This document shows positions 1-5,395 of a DNA stretch of 5,395 nucleotides, piece by piece. Within the stretch, counting starts at the first letter, position 1, and the number at the start of each line of letters is the position of its first letter. The translations under genes and the position numbers were made by a program. Below the pieces are notes generated by a model. The model searched no databases, was not told the origin of the DNA, and saw only the letters and a list, made by a program, of their open reading frames with translations. The DNA lies in the NCBI GenBank assembly GCA_030017935.1, contig JASEGF010000153.1, positions 1 to 5,395 of the forward strand, given 5' to 3'. The stretch comes from Bacteroidales bacterium (GTDB taxonomy: Bacteria; Bacteroidota; Bacteroidia; Bacteroidales; DTU049).

Positions 1-25
1 TTTCTTTGTGTGGTTGACAAAGAAA
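1..25. repeat. Small perfect inverted repeat (hairpin) at the window edge
   Basis: Bases 1-9 (TTTCTTTGT) and 17-25 (ACAAAGAAA) are exact reverse complements around a 7-base loop, so a 9-bp hairpin can form. The + strand after it is A-rich rather than T-rich, so it does not look like a terminator for a gene entering from the left. It may extend beyond the window edge, or belong to the same degenerate intergenic repeat as the 18-bp box at 62-79. Function unknown. Confidence 0.4.
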
Positions 26-61
26 AGTAAATTATAAAAAAATTTATTCAAAAATATTCAT

Positions 62-79
62 TAATTTACCCACAATAAA
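62..79 (+). repeat. 18-bp intergenic repeat, copy 1 (upstream of parC)
   Basis: The 18-mer TAATTTACCCACAATAAA occurs here and, identical and in the same orientation, at 3747-3764. This copy lies 80 bases before the parC start, upstream of the promoter at 121-151. The 9-mer TTTCTTTGT begins 61 bases before it; at the second copy the same 9-mer begins 67 bases before, which suggests a longer degenerate element rather than an isolated box. It could be a regulator site or a dispersed intergenic repeat. Confidence 0.55.
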
Positions 80-120
80 TGTTATTGAACATTATTTTAA
101 AATATTTTTTTATACATCTC

Positions 121-151
121 TTTGCTATGAGTAATAATTAAACTAATTTTG
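121..151 (+). promoter_or_regulatory. Bacteroidota-type promoter for parC (-33 TTTG / -7 TAnnTTTG)
   Basis: TTTG at 121-124 is followed after exactly 19 bases by TAATTTTG at 144-151. This matches the consensus described for the Bacteroides primary sigma factor (TTTG, about 19 bases, TAnnTTTG). Initiation would be expected about five or more bases past the last G, near 156-159, so the transcript would begin only 1-4 bases before the parC ATG. No Shine-Dalgarno sequence is present. The spacing match makes this the best-supported promoter in the window. Confidence 0.7.
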
Positions 152-159
152 CACTTACT

Positions 160-2760
160 ATGGAAGGTGAAGAATTAGATAAAAAACAAGAAGAAACAAA
201 ATCAAAGACATCACTAAAAACTATTTCTGGAATGTATGAAAACTGGTATTTAGATTATGCCAGTTATGTGATTTTAGAAAGAGCAATACCACACATACGT
301 GATGGACTGAAACCTGTACAACGTCGTATTTTGCACTCTATGTTTGAGCTAGAGGATGGTAGATATAATAAAGTAGCCAATATCATTGGAAATACTATGA
401 AATATCATCCTCATGGCGATGCCAGTATAGGTGATGCACTTGTACAATTAGGACAAAAGGAATTATTGATAGATACACAGGGTAATTGGGGAAATATTTT
501 GACTGGTGATACTGCTGCTGCTCCACGATATATAGAGGCTAGATTGTCTAAATTGGCGCTAGAGACTGCTTTTAATCCTAAAATTACTCCTTGGAAAATT
601 TCTTATGATGGTAGAAATAAAGAACCTATCTATTTACCCATTAAGTTTCCTTTATTATTAATACAAGGTATCGAAGGTATAGCAGTTAGTTTACAAGTTC
701 GCATATTACCTCATAATTTCAATGAAGTTTTGGATGCTTGTATTTCTTATTTAAAAGGTGAATCTTTTACCTTATACCCAGATTTCCCTTCTGGAGGCTT
801 GATAGACGTTACTAACTATAATGATGGTCAAAAAAAAGGACAAATTATTTCTCGTGCTAGATTAGAAATACTTGATAATAAAACTATTGTAATTCGTGAA
901 ATTCCCTACGGAGTTACTACAGGCCAACTTATAGATTCTATTGTCGATGCTACTAATAGAGGCCATTTAAAAATTAAAAAAATAGAAGATAATACTGCTT
1001 CTGAGGTCGAGATAACTCTAATATTATCGCCAGACGTTACTCCAGATCAAACTATTGATGCATTATATGCTTTCACTAAGTGTGAGGTCAAAATCTCTAC
1101 TAATTGCGTGGTAATAGATGATAATACACCTGTCTTTTTATCTATTAGCGAACTTTTGAAGGAAACTACTGATAATATTGTTAGTTTTATAAAAGAAAGT
1201 TTAGAAGTCGAAAGACAAGAATTATTAGAAAAATTACTCTTTGCTAGTTTAGAAAAAATATTTATTGAAAATCATATCTACCAGGATATAGAAGAGTGTG
1301 AAACATGGGAAGATGTTATAAATACTATTGATAAAGGATTAGAGCCTTTTAAAAATCAATTTTATCGTCCAATCACTCGTGATGACATTATTAAATTAAC
1401 TGAAATTAAAATCAAACGTATTTCTAAATATGATGCCTTTAAAGCTGATGAGATAATGATTAAACTACAAAAACAACTCGACGATGTAAATGCAAATCTT
1501 AACAACCTTATTCAATACTCTATAGAACATTTTAAATATTTGAAAAATACTTATGGAAAAAATTTTACACGCCGCACTGAGATTAGAACTTTTGGTAGTA
1601 TAGAAAAAGATAAAGTAGCTGCACCTAATCAAAAAATTTATGTCAATCGCGCTGAAGGCTTCGTAGGTACTAGCCTTAAAAAAGATGAATATCTTTTCGA
1701 CTGTTCTACTCTAAGTAATTTAATTGTTTTCAAAGATGACGGCACTTTTAAAGTTATTAAAGTAGATGACAAAGTCTTTGTAGGTGAAAATATAATTCAC
1801 GTAGCCATCTATGACCCTAATGACTCTAGAACTACCTACAATGTTTTGTATAGAGATGGTAGTAGTGGTGGAGTGTATGCCAAAAGATTTTTTGTAAAAA
1901 GTGTCATTAGAGATAAAGACTATTTCTATACTCGTGGTACTCCAAACTCTAAAGTTCTTTATTTCAAAGCAAATCAAAATGGAGAAGCAGAAATTTTAAC
2001 TATACATCTAGTGCCACGACCAAGAATGAAAAATTTAACTATTGATTTTAATTTCAAAGATATCCCTATTAAAAATCGTTCTACTGTTGGCTATTTAGTT
2101 ACTAGAAAATTAATTAGACATATTTCTATCAAGCAGCAAGGCATTCAAACATTAAAAGGTATTTCTTACTATTTTGATGATGAAACTCTTCGTATTAATA
2201 AAGAAGGAAAAGGTAGAGACTTAGGAGAATTTCTTGATGATGATTATTTAATAATTATATACAAAAATGGTTATTATCGCATATCCAAACCTAATGAGAG
2301 CTTATTCATCGATTCTAATTATTTAATTGTCGAAAAATTTTCTATACAATCTTTATATACAGTCATTTATCGTAATATTGACCAAAAATCTCAACATATT
2401 AAACGTTTCATCCCAGATTTCACCATAGATAGAAATATTTATTTTTTACCAGAAGATAATAATTGTGAAATTTTATTCTTTACTAAAGAGTGGCTCTGCG
2501 ACATACAAATAAACTACAGCAATAAATCTAAGGAAATTTTTAAACTAGATCAACAATTTCCCATTAATTCTTTGAAAGCAAAAGGCAAAAAAATTAGTAA
2601 TAGCAAAATTAAAAATGTAGAAATTACAAATATTCAAGAACCTAACGAAGATTGGTTAAAAAATATTTTTCCCGATGATGACAATAATGAAGCTGCAGAT
2701 AATGATAGTGATGATTTAGATATAGAATTAGATACAGGACAGATAATTTTACCTTTATAA
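160..2760 (+). CDS. parC: DNA topoisomerase IV subunit A (ParC), complete
   Basis: This is the breakage-reunion subunit of a type IIA topoisomerase, which with ParE decatenates daughter chromosomes in the cytoplasm. The 866 residues fit the Bacteroidota ParC length. The N-terminal core begins at NWYLDYASYVILERAIPHIRD (about residues 28-48). The quinolone-region motif YHPHGDASIGD is at 82-92 and the catalytic tyrosine is Y124 in AAAPRYIEARLS. GIAV (173-176) holds the intercalating isoleucine, I174. A coiled-coil/tower region (about 340-465) precedes the C-terminal beta-propeller (about 485-800), which has ParC-like strands such as YRDG and YAKRF. No GyrA box (QRRGGKG-like) is visible, which favours ParC over GyrA. 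The protein ends in an acidic tail of about 32 residues. The ATG at 160 leaves a family-like N-terminal extension; the next Met (residue 25) lies just before the conserved core. The segment after GIAV (177-181) departs from the usual G-x-x-T-K/N pattern. parE is not in the window. Confidence 0.93.
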   Translation: MEGEELDKKQEETKSKTSLKTISGMYENWYLDYASYVILERAIPHIRDGLKPVQRRILHSMFELEDGRYNKVANIIGNTMKYHPHGDASIGDALVQLGQKELLIDTQGNWGNILTGDTAAAPRYIEARLSKLALETAFNPKITPWKISYDGRNKEPIYLPIKFPLLLIQGIEGIAVSLQVRILPHNFNEVLDACISYLKGESFTLYPDFPSGGLIDVTNYNDGQKKGQIISRARLEILDNKTIVIREIPYGVTTGQLIDSIVDATNRGHLKIKKIEDNTASEVEITLILSPDVTPDQTIDALYAFTKCEVKISTNCVVIDDNTPVFLSISELLKETTDNIVSFIKESLEVERQELLEKLLFASLEKIFIENHIYQDIEECETWEDVINTIDKGLEPFKNQFYRPITRDDIIKLTEIKIKRISKYDAFKADEIMIKLQKQLDDVNANLNNLIQYSIEHFKYLKNTYGKNFTRRTEIRTFGSIEKDKVAAPNQKIYVNRAEGFVGTSLKKDEYLFDCSTLSNLIVFKDDGTFKVIKVDDKVFVGENIIHVAIYDPNDSRTTYNVLYRDGSSGGVYAKRFFVKSVIRDKDYFYTRGTPNSKVLYFKANQNGEAEILTIHLVPRPRMKNLTIDFNFKDIPIKNRSTVGYLVTRKLIRHISIKQQGIQTLKGISYYFDDETLRINKEGKGRDLGEFLDDDYLIIIYKNGYYRISKPNESLFIDSNYLIVEKFSIQSLYTVIYRNIDQKSQHIKRFIPDFTIDRNIYFLPEDNNCEILFFTKEWLCDIQINYSNKSKEIFKLDQQFPINSLKAKGKKISNSKIKNVEITNIQEPNEDWLKNIFPDDDNNEAADNDSDDLDIELDTGQIILPL

Positions 2761-2777
2761 TAAATAATTTTTATAGT

Positions 2778-2785
2778 TAATTTTG
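2778..2785 (+). promoter_or_regulatory. Possible -7 promoter element for the permease gene
   Basis: TAATTTTG matches the TAnnTTTG -7 consensus and lies 22 bases before the permease ATG, predicting a leader of about 15-18 bases. No TTTG or TTG sits at the expected -33 distance, and no terminator is visible between parC and this site. Read-through from parC is therefore equally possible. Confidence 0.4.
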
Positions 2786-2807
2786 TAAACTTTTGATAAG
2801 CTAAAAC

Positions 2808-3629
2808 ATGGAAATAGAGATTAAACCACCATCCAAATGGCATTTTTTTGATATTAAAGAACTAATTTATTACAAAGACACATTATATTTTTTGACGTGG
2901 AAAGATATTAAAATCAAATACAAACAAGCCGTTTTAGGTTTTCTATGGGCTTTTTTGCAACCTATAGCTATGACTGCTGTTTTTGTATTATTTAATCTCG
3001 CAGTTAATGTCTCATTAGGAGACATTAATATACCATATCCACTTTTTGTTCTTTCTGGTGTAATGCTATGGAATCTATTTGGTAATGCCATCACTGCTAC
3101 ATCTAATAGCGTGGTAAATAATTCAAATATCTTAAAAAAAATTTATTTCCCTAGAATATTTTTCCCTATGAGCTCACTTTTAGTTAGTTTATTTGATTTT
3201 TTTATAACTTTATTAATTTACATTCCTGTAATGATATATTATAATGTTTTTCCTAATTGGCAGATAATTTATATTTTACCAGTTTGCATTATATTGGTTT
3301 CTTTATTAGTTTTAGGTATTGGCTCATTCTTTGGAGCATTAAACGTAAAATATAGAGATGTCAAATATATAATACCATTTTTAGTGCAATTATTATTTTT
3401 TATTTCTCCAGTATTTTATTCTAATAATCAAATAGAACTTCCCTGGTTGAAAACTTTATATTATTTAAATCCGATGACAGGAATTATAGAATTATTTCGA
3501 TTTGGACTTTTTAGTACACCAATAAATAATTTTGGATTAATCCTTAGTATAATAATTTCCTTATCATTATTTGTGATAGGTTTATATTATTTTAGAAAAA
3601 CAGAATATTTTTTCGCAGATATATCATAG
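2808..3629 (+). CDS. ABC-2 type permease, polysaccharide/O-antigen export (Wzm/TagG family)
   Basis: This is the membrane subunit of an ABC exporter that moves undecaprenyl-linked glycans (O-antigen, teichoic-acid-like or capsule polymers) across the inner membrane; the exact substrate cannot be read from the sequence. The 273-residue protein looks complete. An amphipathic N-terminal stretch (ELIYYKDTLYFLTWKDIKIKY) leads into the hallmark KYKQAVLG (37-44). About six membrane segments follow, near 41-66, 77-99, 118-146, 151-177, 187-206 and 242-261. The family motif YRDVKYIIPFLVQ is at 182-194, LNPM lies in the segment before the last helix (220-223), and the C-terminus YYFRKTEYFFADIS is typical. 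The ATG at 2808 gives the usual short cytoplasmic lead; the A-rich leader has no Shine-Dalgarno sequence. The partner ATPase (Wzt/TagH), often immediately downstream, is absent: the next 250 bases are non-coding. It probably pairs with an ATPase encoded elsewhere. Confidence 0.88.
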   Translation: MEIEIKPPSKWHFFDIKELIYYKDTLYFLTWKDIKIKYKQAVLGFLWAFLQPIAMTAVFVLFNLAVNVSLGDINIPYPLFVLSGVMLWNLFGNAITATSNSVVNNSNILKKIYFPRIFFPMSSLLVSLFDFFITLLIYIPVMIYYNVFPNWQIIYILPVCIILVSLLVLGIGSFFGALNVKYRDVKYIIPFLVQLLFFISPVFYSNNQIELPWLKTLYYLNPMTGIIELFRFGLFSTPINNFGLILSIIISLSLFVIGLYYFRKTEYFFADIS

Positions 3630-3698
3630 TTGTTAATTGATTGTATAGTTTTTCCCCATATCCACTCCTGTATTGATTTTTTCTTTGTTCTTTTTGAT

Positions 3699-3717
3699 CA
3701 TTTGTGTGCATTTGTGG
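3699..3717. repeat. Short tandem repeat CATTTGTG x2
   Basis: CATTTGTG occurs at 3699-3706 and again at 3709-3716, a 10-base period. On the minus strand it reads as two CACAAATG units. From memory this resembles a family of short dispersed intergenic sequences common in Bacteroidota (CACAGATGCACACAGATG-like). The similarity is recalled, not searched. Downstream, TTGTGG at 3712-3717 can pair with CCACAA in the 18-bp box at 3755-3760. Confidence 0.4.
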
Positions 3718-3746
3718 ATTAATAAATAACAATTGTATACTTTAAA

Positions 3747-3764
3747 TAATTTACCCACAATAAA
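3747..3764 (+). repeat. 18-bp intergenic repeat, copy 2 (upstream of DUF1573 gene)
   Basis: This is identical to 62-79 over all 18 bases and in the same orientation. It lies 115 bases before the DUF1573 ATG and upstream of that gene's -7-like element, the same relative arrangement as at parC. Its TTGTGG-complementary core faces an imperfect inverted copy near 3712-3723. Function unknown. Confidence 0.55.
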
Positions 3765-3850
3765 CTTTTTAGAACCTAATTTAATTAATTATTGACACAT
3801 AATTCACATTATTTTTTGAAAATAATTTTTATTATTTCATAAATTTCTAT

Positions 3851-3858
3851 TATTTTTG
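3851..3858 (+). promoter_or_regulatory. Possible -7 promoter element for the DUF1573-yajC unit
   Basis: TATTTTTG matches TAnnTTTG and is followed by CA, as at parC. It lies 21 bases before the ATG at 3880, predicting a leader of about 14-17 bases. The expected -33 position (about 3828-3831) reads TTTA, one base off TTTG. The last three bases of the element form a TTG codon in frame with the gene, so this TTG is more likely promoter than start codon. Confidence 0.5.
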
Positions 3859-3879
3859 CAAAAAATTAGTGAAGTAATT

Positions 3880-4323
3880 ATGAAATATAATTTTTTAATT
3901 TTATTTATTCTTACAATAAGTTTCATTGGATGTAAGAAAAATAATAATATCTCTTCAGATATTGTCAATAATCCTGCTAGTTTAGAAAATAATAAAGTAT
4001 CAGCTTCTAATGCTATTATTAAATTTGAAACTACAGAGCATGATTTTGGCGATATTATGGAAGGTGAAAAAGTCTCATATTCTTTCAAATTTAATAATGT
4101 AGGAAAAAATGATTTAGTAATTACTTCTGTTTCTACTACATGTGGATGTACAGTAACTGATTTCCCCAAAGATCCTGTTAAACCTGGAGAAAGTGGCACT
4201 ATAGAGGTAACATTTAATTCTAGTGGTAGATCAGGTAAACAAGTAAAAGTAATTACTGTCGCTACTAATGCTAATCCAAGTATGTCACAGCTCACTATTA
4301 AAGCCAATGTAAGAAAACCATAA
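3880..4323 (+). CDS. DUF1573 domain lipoprotein
   Basis: This is a predicted lipoprotein of 147 residues with one DUF1573 domain, an Ig-like fold related to ASPM/SPD-2/Hydin-type domains; its biochemical role is unknown. A hydrophobic signal (residues 4-17) ends in a plausible lipobox with the lipidated cysteine at C18 (FIGC). A polar, Asn/Ser-rich linker covers about 19-45. The domain runs from about 46 to 147, with HDFGDI near its start (54-59), the characteristic TTCGCTV holding C88 and C90, then a KPGESG turn (101-106) and a closing VTF/ATNA pattern. The residues after C18 are Lys-Lys-Asn, not the acidic run of the Bacteroidota surface-export signal, so a periplasm-facing location is the better guess. 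I chose the ATG at 3880 over an in-frame TTG at 3856 because the TTG lies inside the -7 element and the ATG gives a standard signal peptide. yajC follows after 11 bases. Confidence 0.87.
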   Translation: MKYNFLILFILTISFIGCKKNNNISSDIVNNPASLENNKVSASNAIIKFETTEHDFGDIMEGEKVSYSFKFNNVGKNDLVITSVSTTCGCTVTDFPKDPVKPGESGTIEVTFNSSGRSGKQVKVITVATNANPSMSQLTIKANVRKP

Positions 4324-4334
4324 AAAAATATATT

Positions 4335-4664
4335 ATGAATTTATTAAACATCATCCTTTACGCTCAACCAACGGGCGCTCAGAATGCACAAGGTAGCATG
4401 TGGTCTACTTTAATTATGATTGTCCTTTTAATTCTTATTTTTTGGCTATTTTTTATACGCCCCCAATCTAAAAGGAATAAAGAAATGCAAAAGTTTAGAG
4501 AAAATCTAAAAAAAGGAGATCATATAGTAACTATCGGTGGCATTCATGGCAAAATAACTGATATTGATGGTAATACAGTAATTATAGAAACAGAAGGTCA
4601 AGGTAAATTGCGTATTGAGAAATCTTCAATTCAACAATACGCTAATACTAATAGAGAATCTTAA
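4335..4664 (+). CDS. yajC: Preprotein translocase subunit YajC
   Basis: YajC is a small inner-membrane protein that associates with SecDF next to SecYEG and assists protein export; it is generally dispensable. The 109-residue length is normal. A short N-terminal stretch rich in Gln/Ala (about 10-20) precedes one membrane helix (about 23-41). The hallmark FFIRPQSKRNKEM follows at 39-51, then the cytoplasmic domain with KKGDHIVTIGGIHGKI (59-74) and a closing basic-acidic strand. It starts 11 bases after the DUF1573 stop with no Shine-Dalgarno sequence, so co-transcription is likely. Following a DUF1573 gene and preceding a YbbR-like gene is an order I associate with Bacteroidota. A strong hairpin directly downstream probably ends most transcripts. 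Confidence 0.93.
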   Translation: MNLLNIILYAQPTGAQNAQGSMWSTLIMIVLLILIFWLFFIRPQSKRNKEMQKFRENLKKGDHIVTIGGIHGKITDIDGNTVIIETEGQGKLRIEKSSIQQYANTNRES

Positions 4665-4683
4665 TCATTGTTGTAAAACTTAT

Positions 4684-4750
4684 ATTTTTAGTGAACCCAA
4701 TGAATAATTAGATTTATGTCTTTCATGTTGGGTTCATTAAAAATTTTTTT
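4684..4750 (+). terminator. Rho-independent-type terminator after yajC
   Basis: The arm at 4685-4700 (TTTTTAGTGAACCCAA) pairs with 4728-4743 (TTGGGTTCATTAAAAA) over 16 bp, with one G-U pair. An A-T pair (4684/4744) extends it outward. Inward, TGAA (4701-4704) can pair with TTCA (4722-4725) across a 2-base bulge, leaving a 17-base loop. A run of seven T (4744-4750) follows. The stem is the most GC-rich and longest hairpin in the window. It would separate the DUF1573-yajC transcript from the ybbR-like gene, or act as a partial terminator. Confidence 0.8.
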
Positions 4751-4782
4751 AAAAAATCATGTCTTTTATTTTTAATTAAAAT

Positions 4783-5395
4783 ATGAAAATCGATTTTAAT
4801 AGTGCTCTTTTTGCTATAATAGCAACTATTGTAATCTGGTTTTTTTTTAGATTATCTATTCCACAGAATATTAACATACCAATAAATATTTCTATTGACT
4901 TAACTGATAATTTAAGTATAGATACTAATACTACTGGCACTTTTAGAGGTGAAGGGTATTTATTTTTACTAAATAATAAAATTTTTAAAGATACCTTTTA
5001 TATTGTTATTAATAATTATATAAAAAATGAAAAAGATGACACTATTACTTATATCATTTCTAAAAACAACATCATTTCTAAAATTAATACAGACTATTTG
5101 AATAATTTGAATATTAATTTGGTAAATTTGAATATTGATAGTTTAATATTTGATAGGTTAAATATCATAGAAAAAGATTTACTAATACAACCTAATTATA
5201 AAATTAATTTGAGTGGTAATTACAACGTAGATAATGTAAAAGTTTTCCCTTCTAAAGTGAAAGTGTTATTGAAAAAAACTGAAGCTGACACCATTAATGT
5301 TCTAAATACTGAGCTATTTTATATTGATAATCCAAACAAAAAATCTGATACAGTCGCACTATCAAATGTACCTGAACAAGTTAAATTTAAAAAAC
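4783..5395 (+). CDS. YbbR/CdaR-like membrane-anchored protein, 3' end outside the window
   Basis: The frame is open from the ATG at 4783 to the window edge, giving 204 codons and part of the next. Residues 7-23 form one N-terminal membrane helix; the rest is predicted extracytoplasmic beta-rich sequence. Residues 138-163 carry a YbbR-like repeat pattern (PNYKINLSGNYNVDNVKVFP, then SKVKVLL), matching the usual Y-x-V-x-P-x-x-V-x-V arrangement. In Firmicutes, YbbR (CdaR) modulates the c-di-AMP cyclase CdaA; in Bacteroidota the role of this protein is not established. Position after yajC supports the assignment, since Bacteroidota often have DUF1573 - yajC - YbbR-like - coaE, and coaE would be the gene to expect next. 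The protein is low-complexity in places, with Asn/Leu/Ile repeats around 105-127. No Shine-Dalgarno sequence or clear TAnnTTTG element precedes it. Family assignment is moderately sure. Confidence 0.72.
   Translation, partial: MKIDFNSALFAIIATIVIWFFFRLSIPQNINIPINISIDLTDNLSIDTNTTGTFRGEGYLFLLNNKIFKDTFYIVINNYIKNEKDDTITYIISKNNIISKINTDYLNNLNINLVNLNIDSLIFDRLNIIEKDLLIQPNYKINLSGNYNVDNVKVFPSKVKVLLKKTEADTINVLNTELFYIDNPNKKSDTVALSNVPEQVKFKK

Larger units (their letters stand above)
3630..3879. other. Non-coding gap of 250 bases between permease and DUF1573 gene
   Basis: I find no convincing gene here. The stretch holds the direct repeat at 3699-3716, the second 18-bp box at 3747-3764, a weak all-A/T hairpin at 3808-3826 and a -7-like element at 3851-3858. 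No clear GC-stemmed terminator follows the permease stop. No tRNA-like fold was evident by eye. Confidence 0.6.

Noticed and set aside
1720..1977. Minus-strand frame opposite parC
   Set aside because: It lies wholly inside the well-supported ParC C-terminal domain and has no independent support.
2634..3094. Two minus-strand frames opposite the parC end and permease start
   Set aside because: Both are antisense shadows of strongly supported + strand genes and show no domain.
3592..3711. Minus-strand reading frame of 39 codons starting at an ATG in the CATTTGTG repeat
   Set aside because: It overlaps the 3' end of the permease gene, is made mostly of repeat-like sequence, has no promoter or ribosome site and resembles no family I know.
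3640..3739. Direct repeat ATTGTATA at 3640 and 3732 as a possible insertion footprint
   Set aside because: An 8-base A/T-rich match is unremarkable here, and the DNA between shows no transposase or other terminal repeats.
3791..3820. TTGACA at 3792-3797 as a classical sigma-70 -35 box
   Set aside because: No TATAAT-like -10 sits 16-18 bases downstream, and the phylum uses the TTTG/TAnnTTTG pattern.
3808..3826. Perfect 8-bp hairpin with a 3-base loop followed by T-rich sequence, possible terminator after the permease
   Set aside because: The stem is entirely A/T and lies about 180 bases after the permease stop; such palindromes are expected by chance in this AT-rich DNA.
3837..4307. Long minus-strand frame opposite the DUF1573 gene
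   Set aside because: The + strand frame has a clear lipobox and DUF1573 motif; the opposite frame shows no recognisable domain and is a shadow.

Overview
The window is very AT-rich and looks like a low-GC member of the Bacteroidota. Three things support this. The ParC-type topoisomerase subunit has the form typical of that phylum. The gene order DUF1573 lipoprotein - yajC - YbbR-like protein is one I know from Bacteroidota. Upstream regions carry the phylum's promoter signature (TTTG at -33, TAnnTTTG at -7), while clear Shine-Dalgarno sequences are missing before every gene. I cannot name a genus.

Layout, all genes on the + strand. Bases 1-159 are non-coding and hold a small hairpin, one copy of an 18-bp repeat and a near-consensus promoter that ends only a few bases before the start of parC. 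parC (160-2760) encodes a complete topoisomerase IV subunit A. After 47 bases comes a complete ABC-2 family polysaccharide/O-antigen export permease (2808-3629); no ATPase gene follows it. A gap of 250 bases (3630-3879) holds a short tandem repeat, the second copy of the 18-bp repeat and a promoter-like -7 element. Next are a DUF1573 lipoprotein (3880-4323) and yajC (4335-4664), 11 bases apart and probably one transcript. A strong hairpin followed by a T-tract (4684-4750) then precedes a YbbR/CdaR-like membrane-anchored protein (4783 onward), which is cut off by the window edge.

The window combines housekeeping functions: chromosome decatenation (parC), surface glycan export (permease), and an envelope cluster of periplasmic lipoprotein, Sec accessory subunit and YbbR-like protein. 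I do not see a mobile element, CRISPR array, tRNA, rRNA or defence system. The less ordinary signals are in the non-coding DNA: an exact 18-bp repeat shared by two upstream regions, a promoter implying an almost leaderless parC mRNA, and a strong hairpin splitting the yajC-ybbR pair. In the proteins, ParC has a diverged segment after its conserved GIAV residues, and the permease has no adjacent ATPase.
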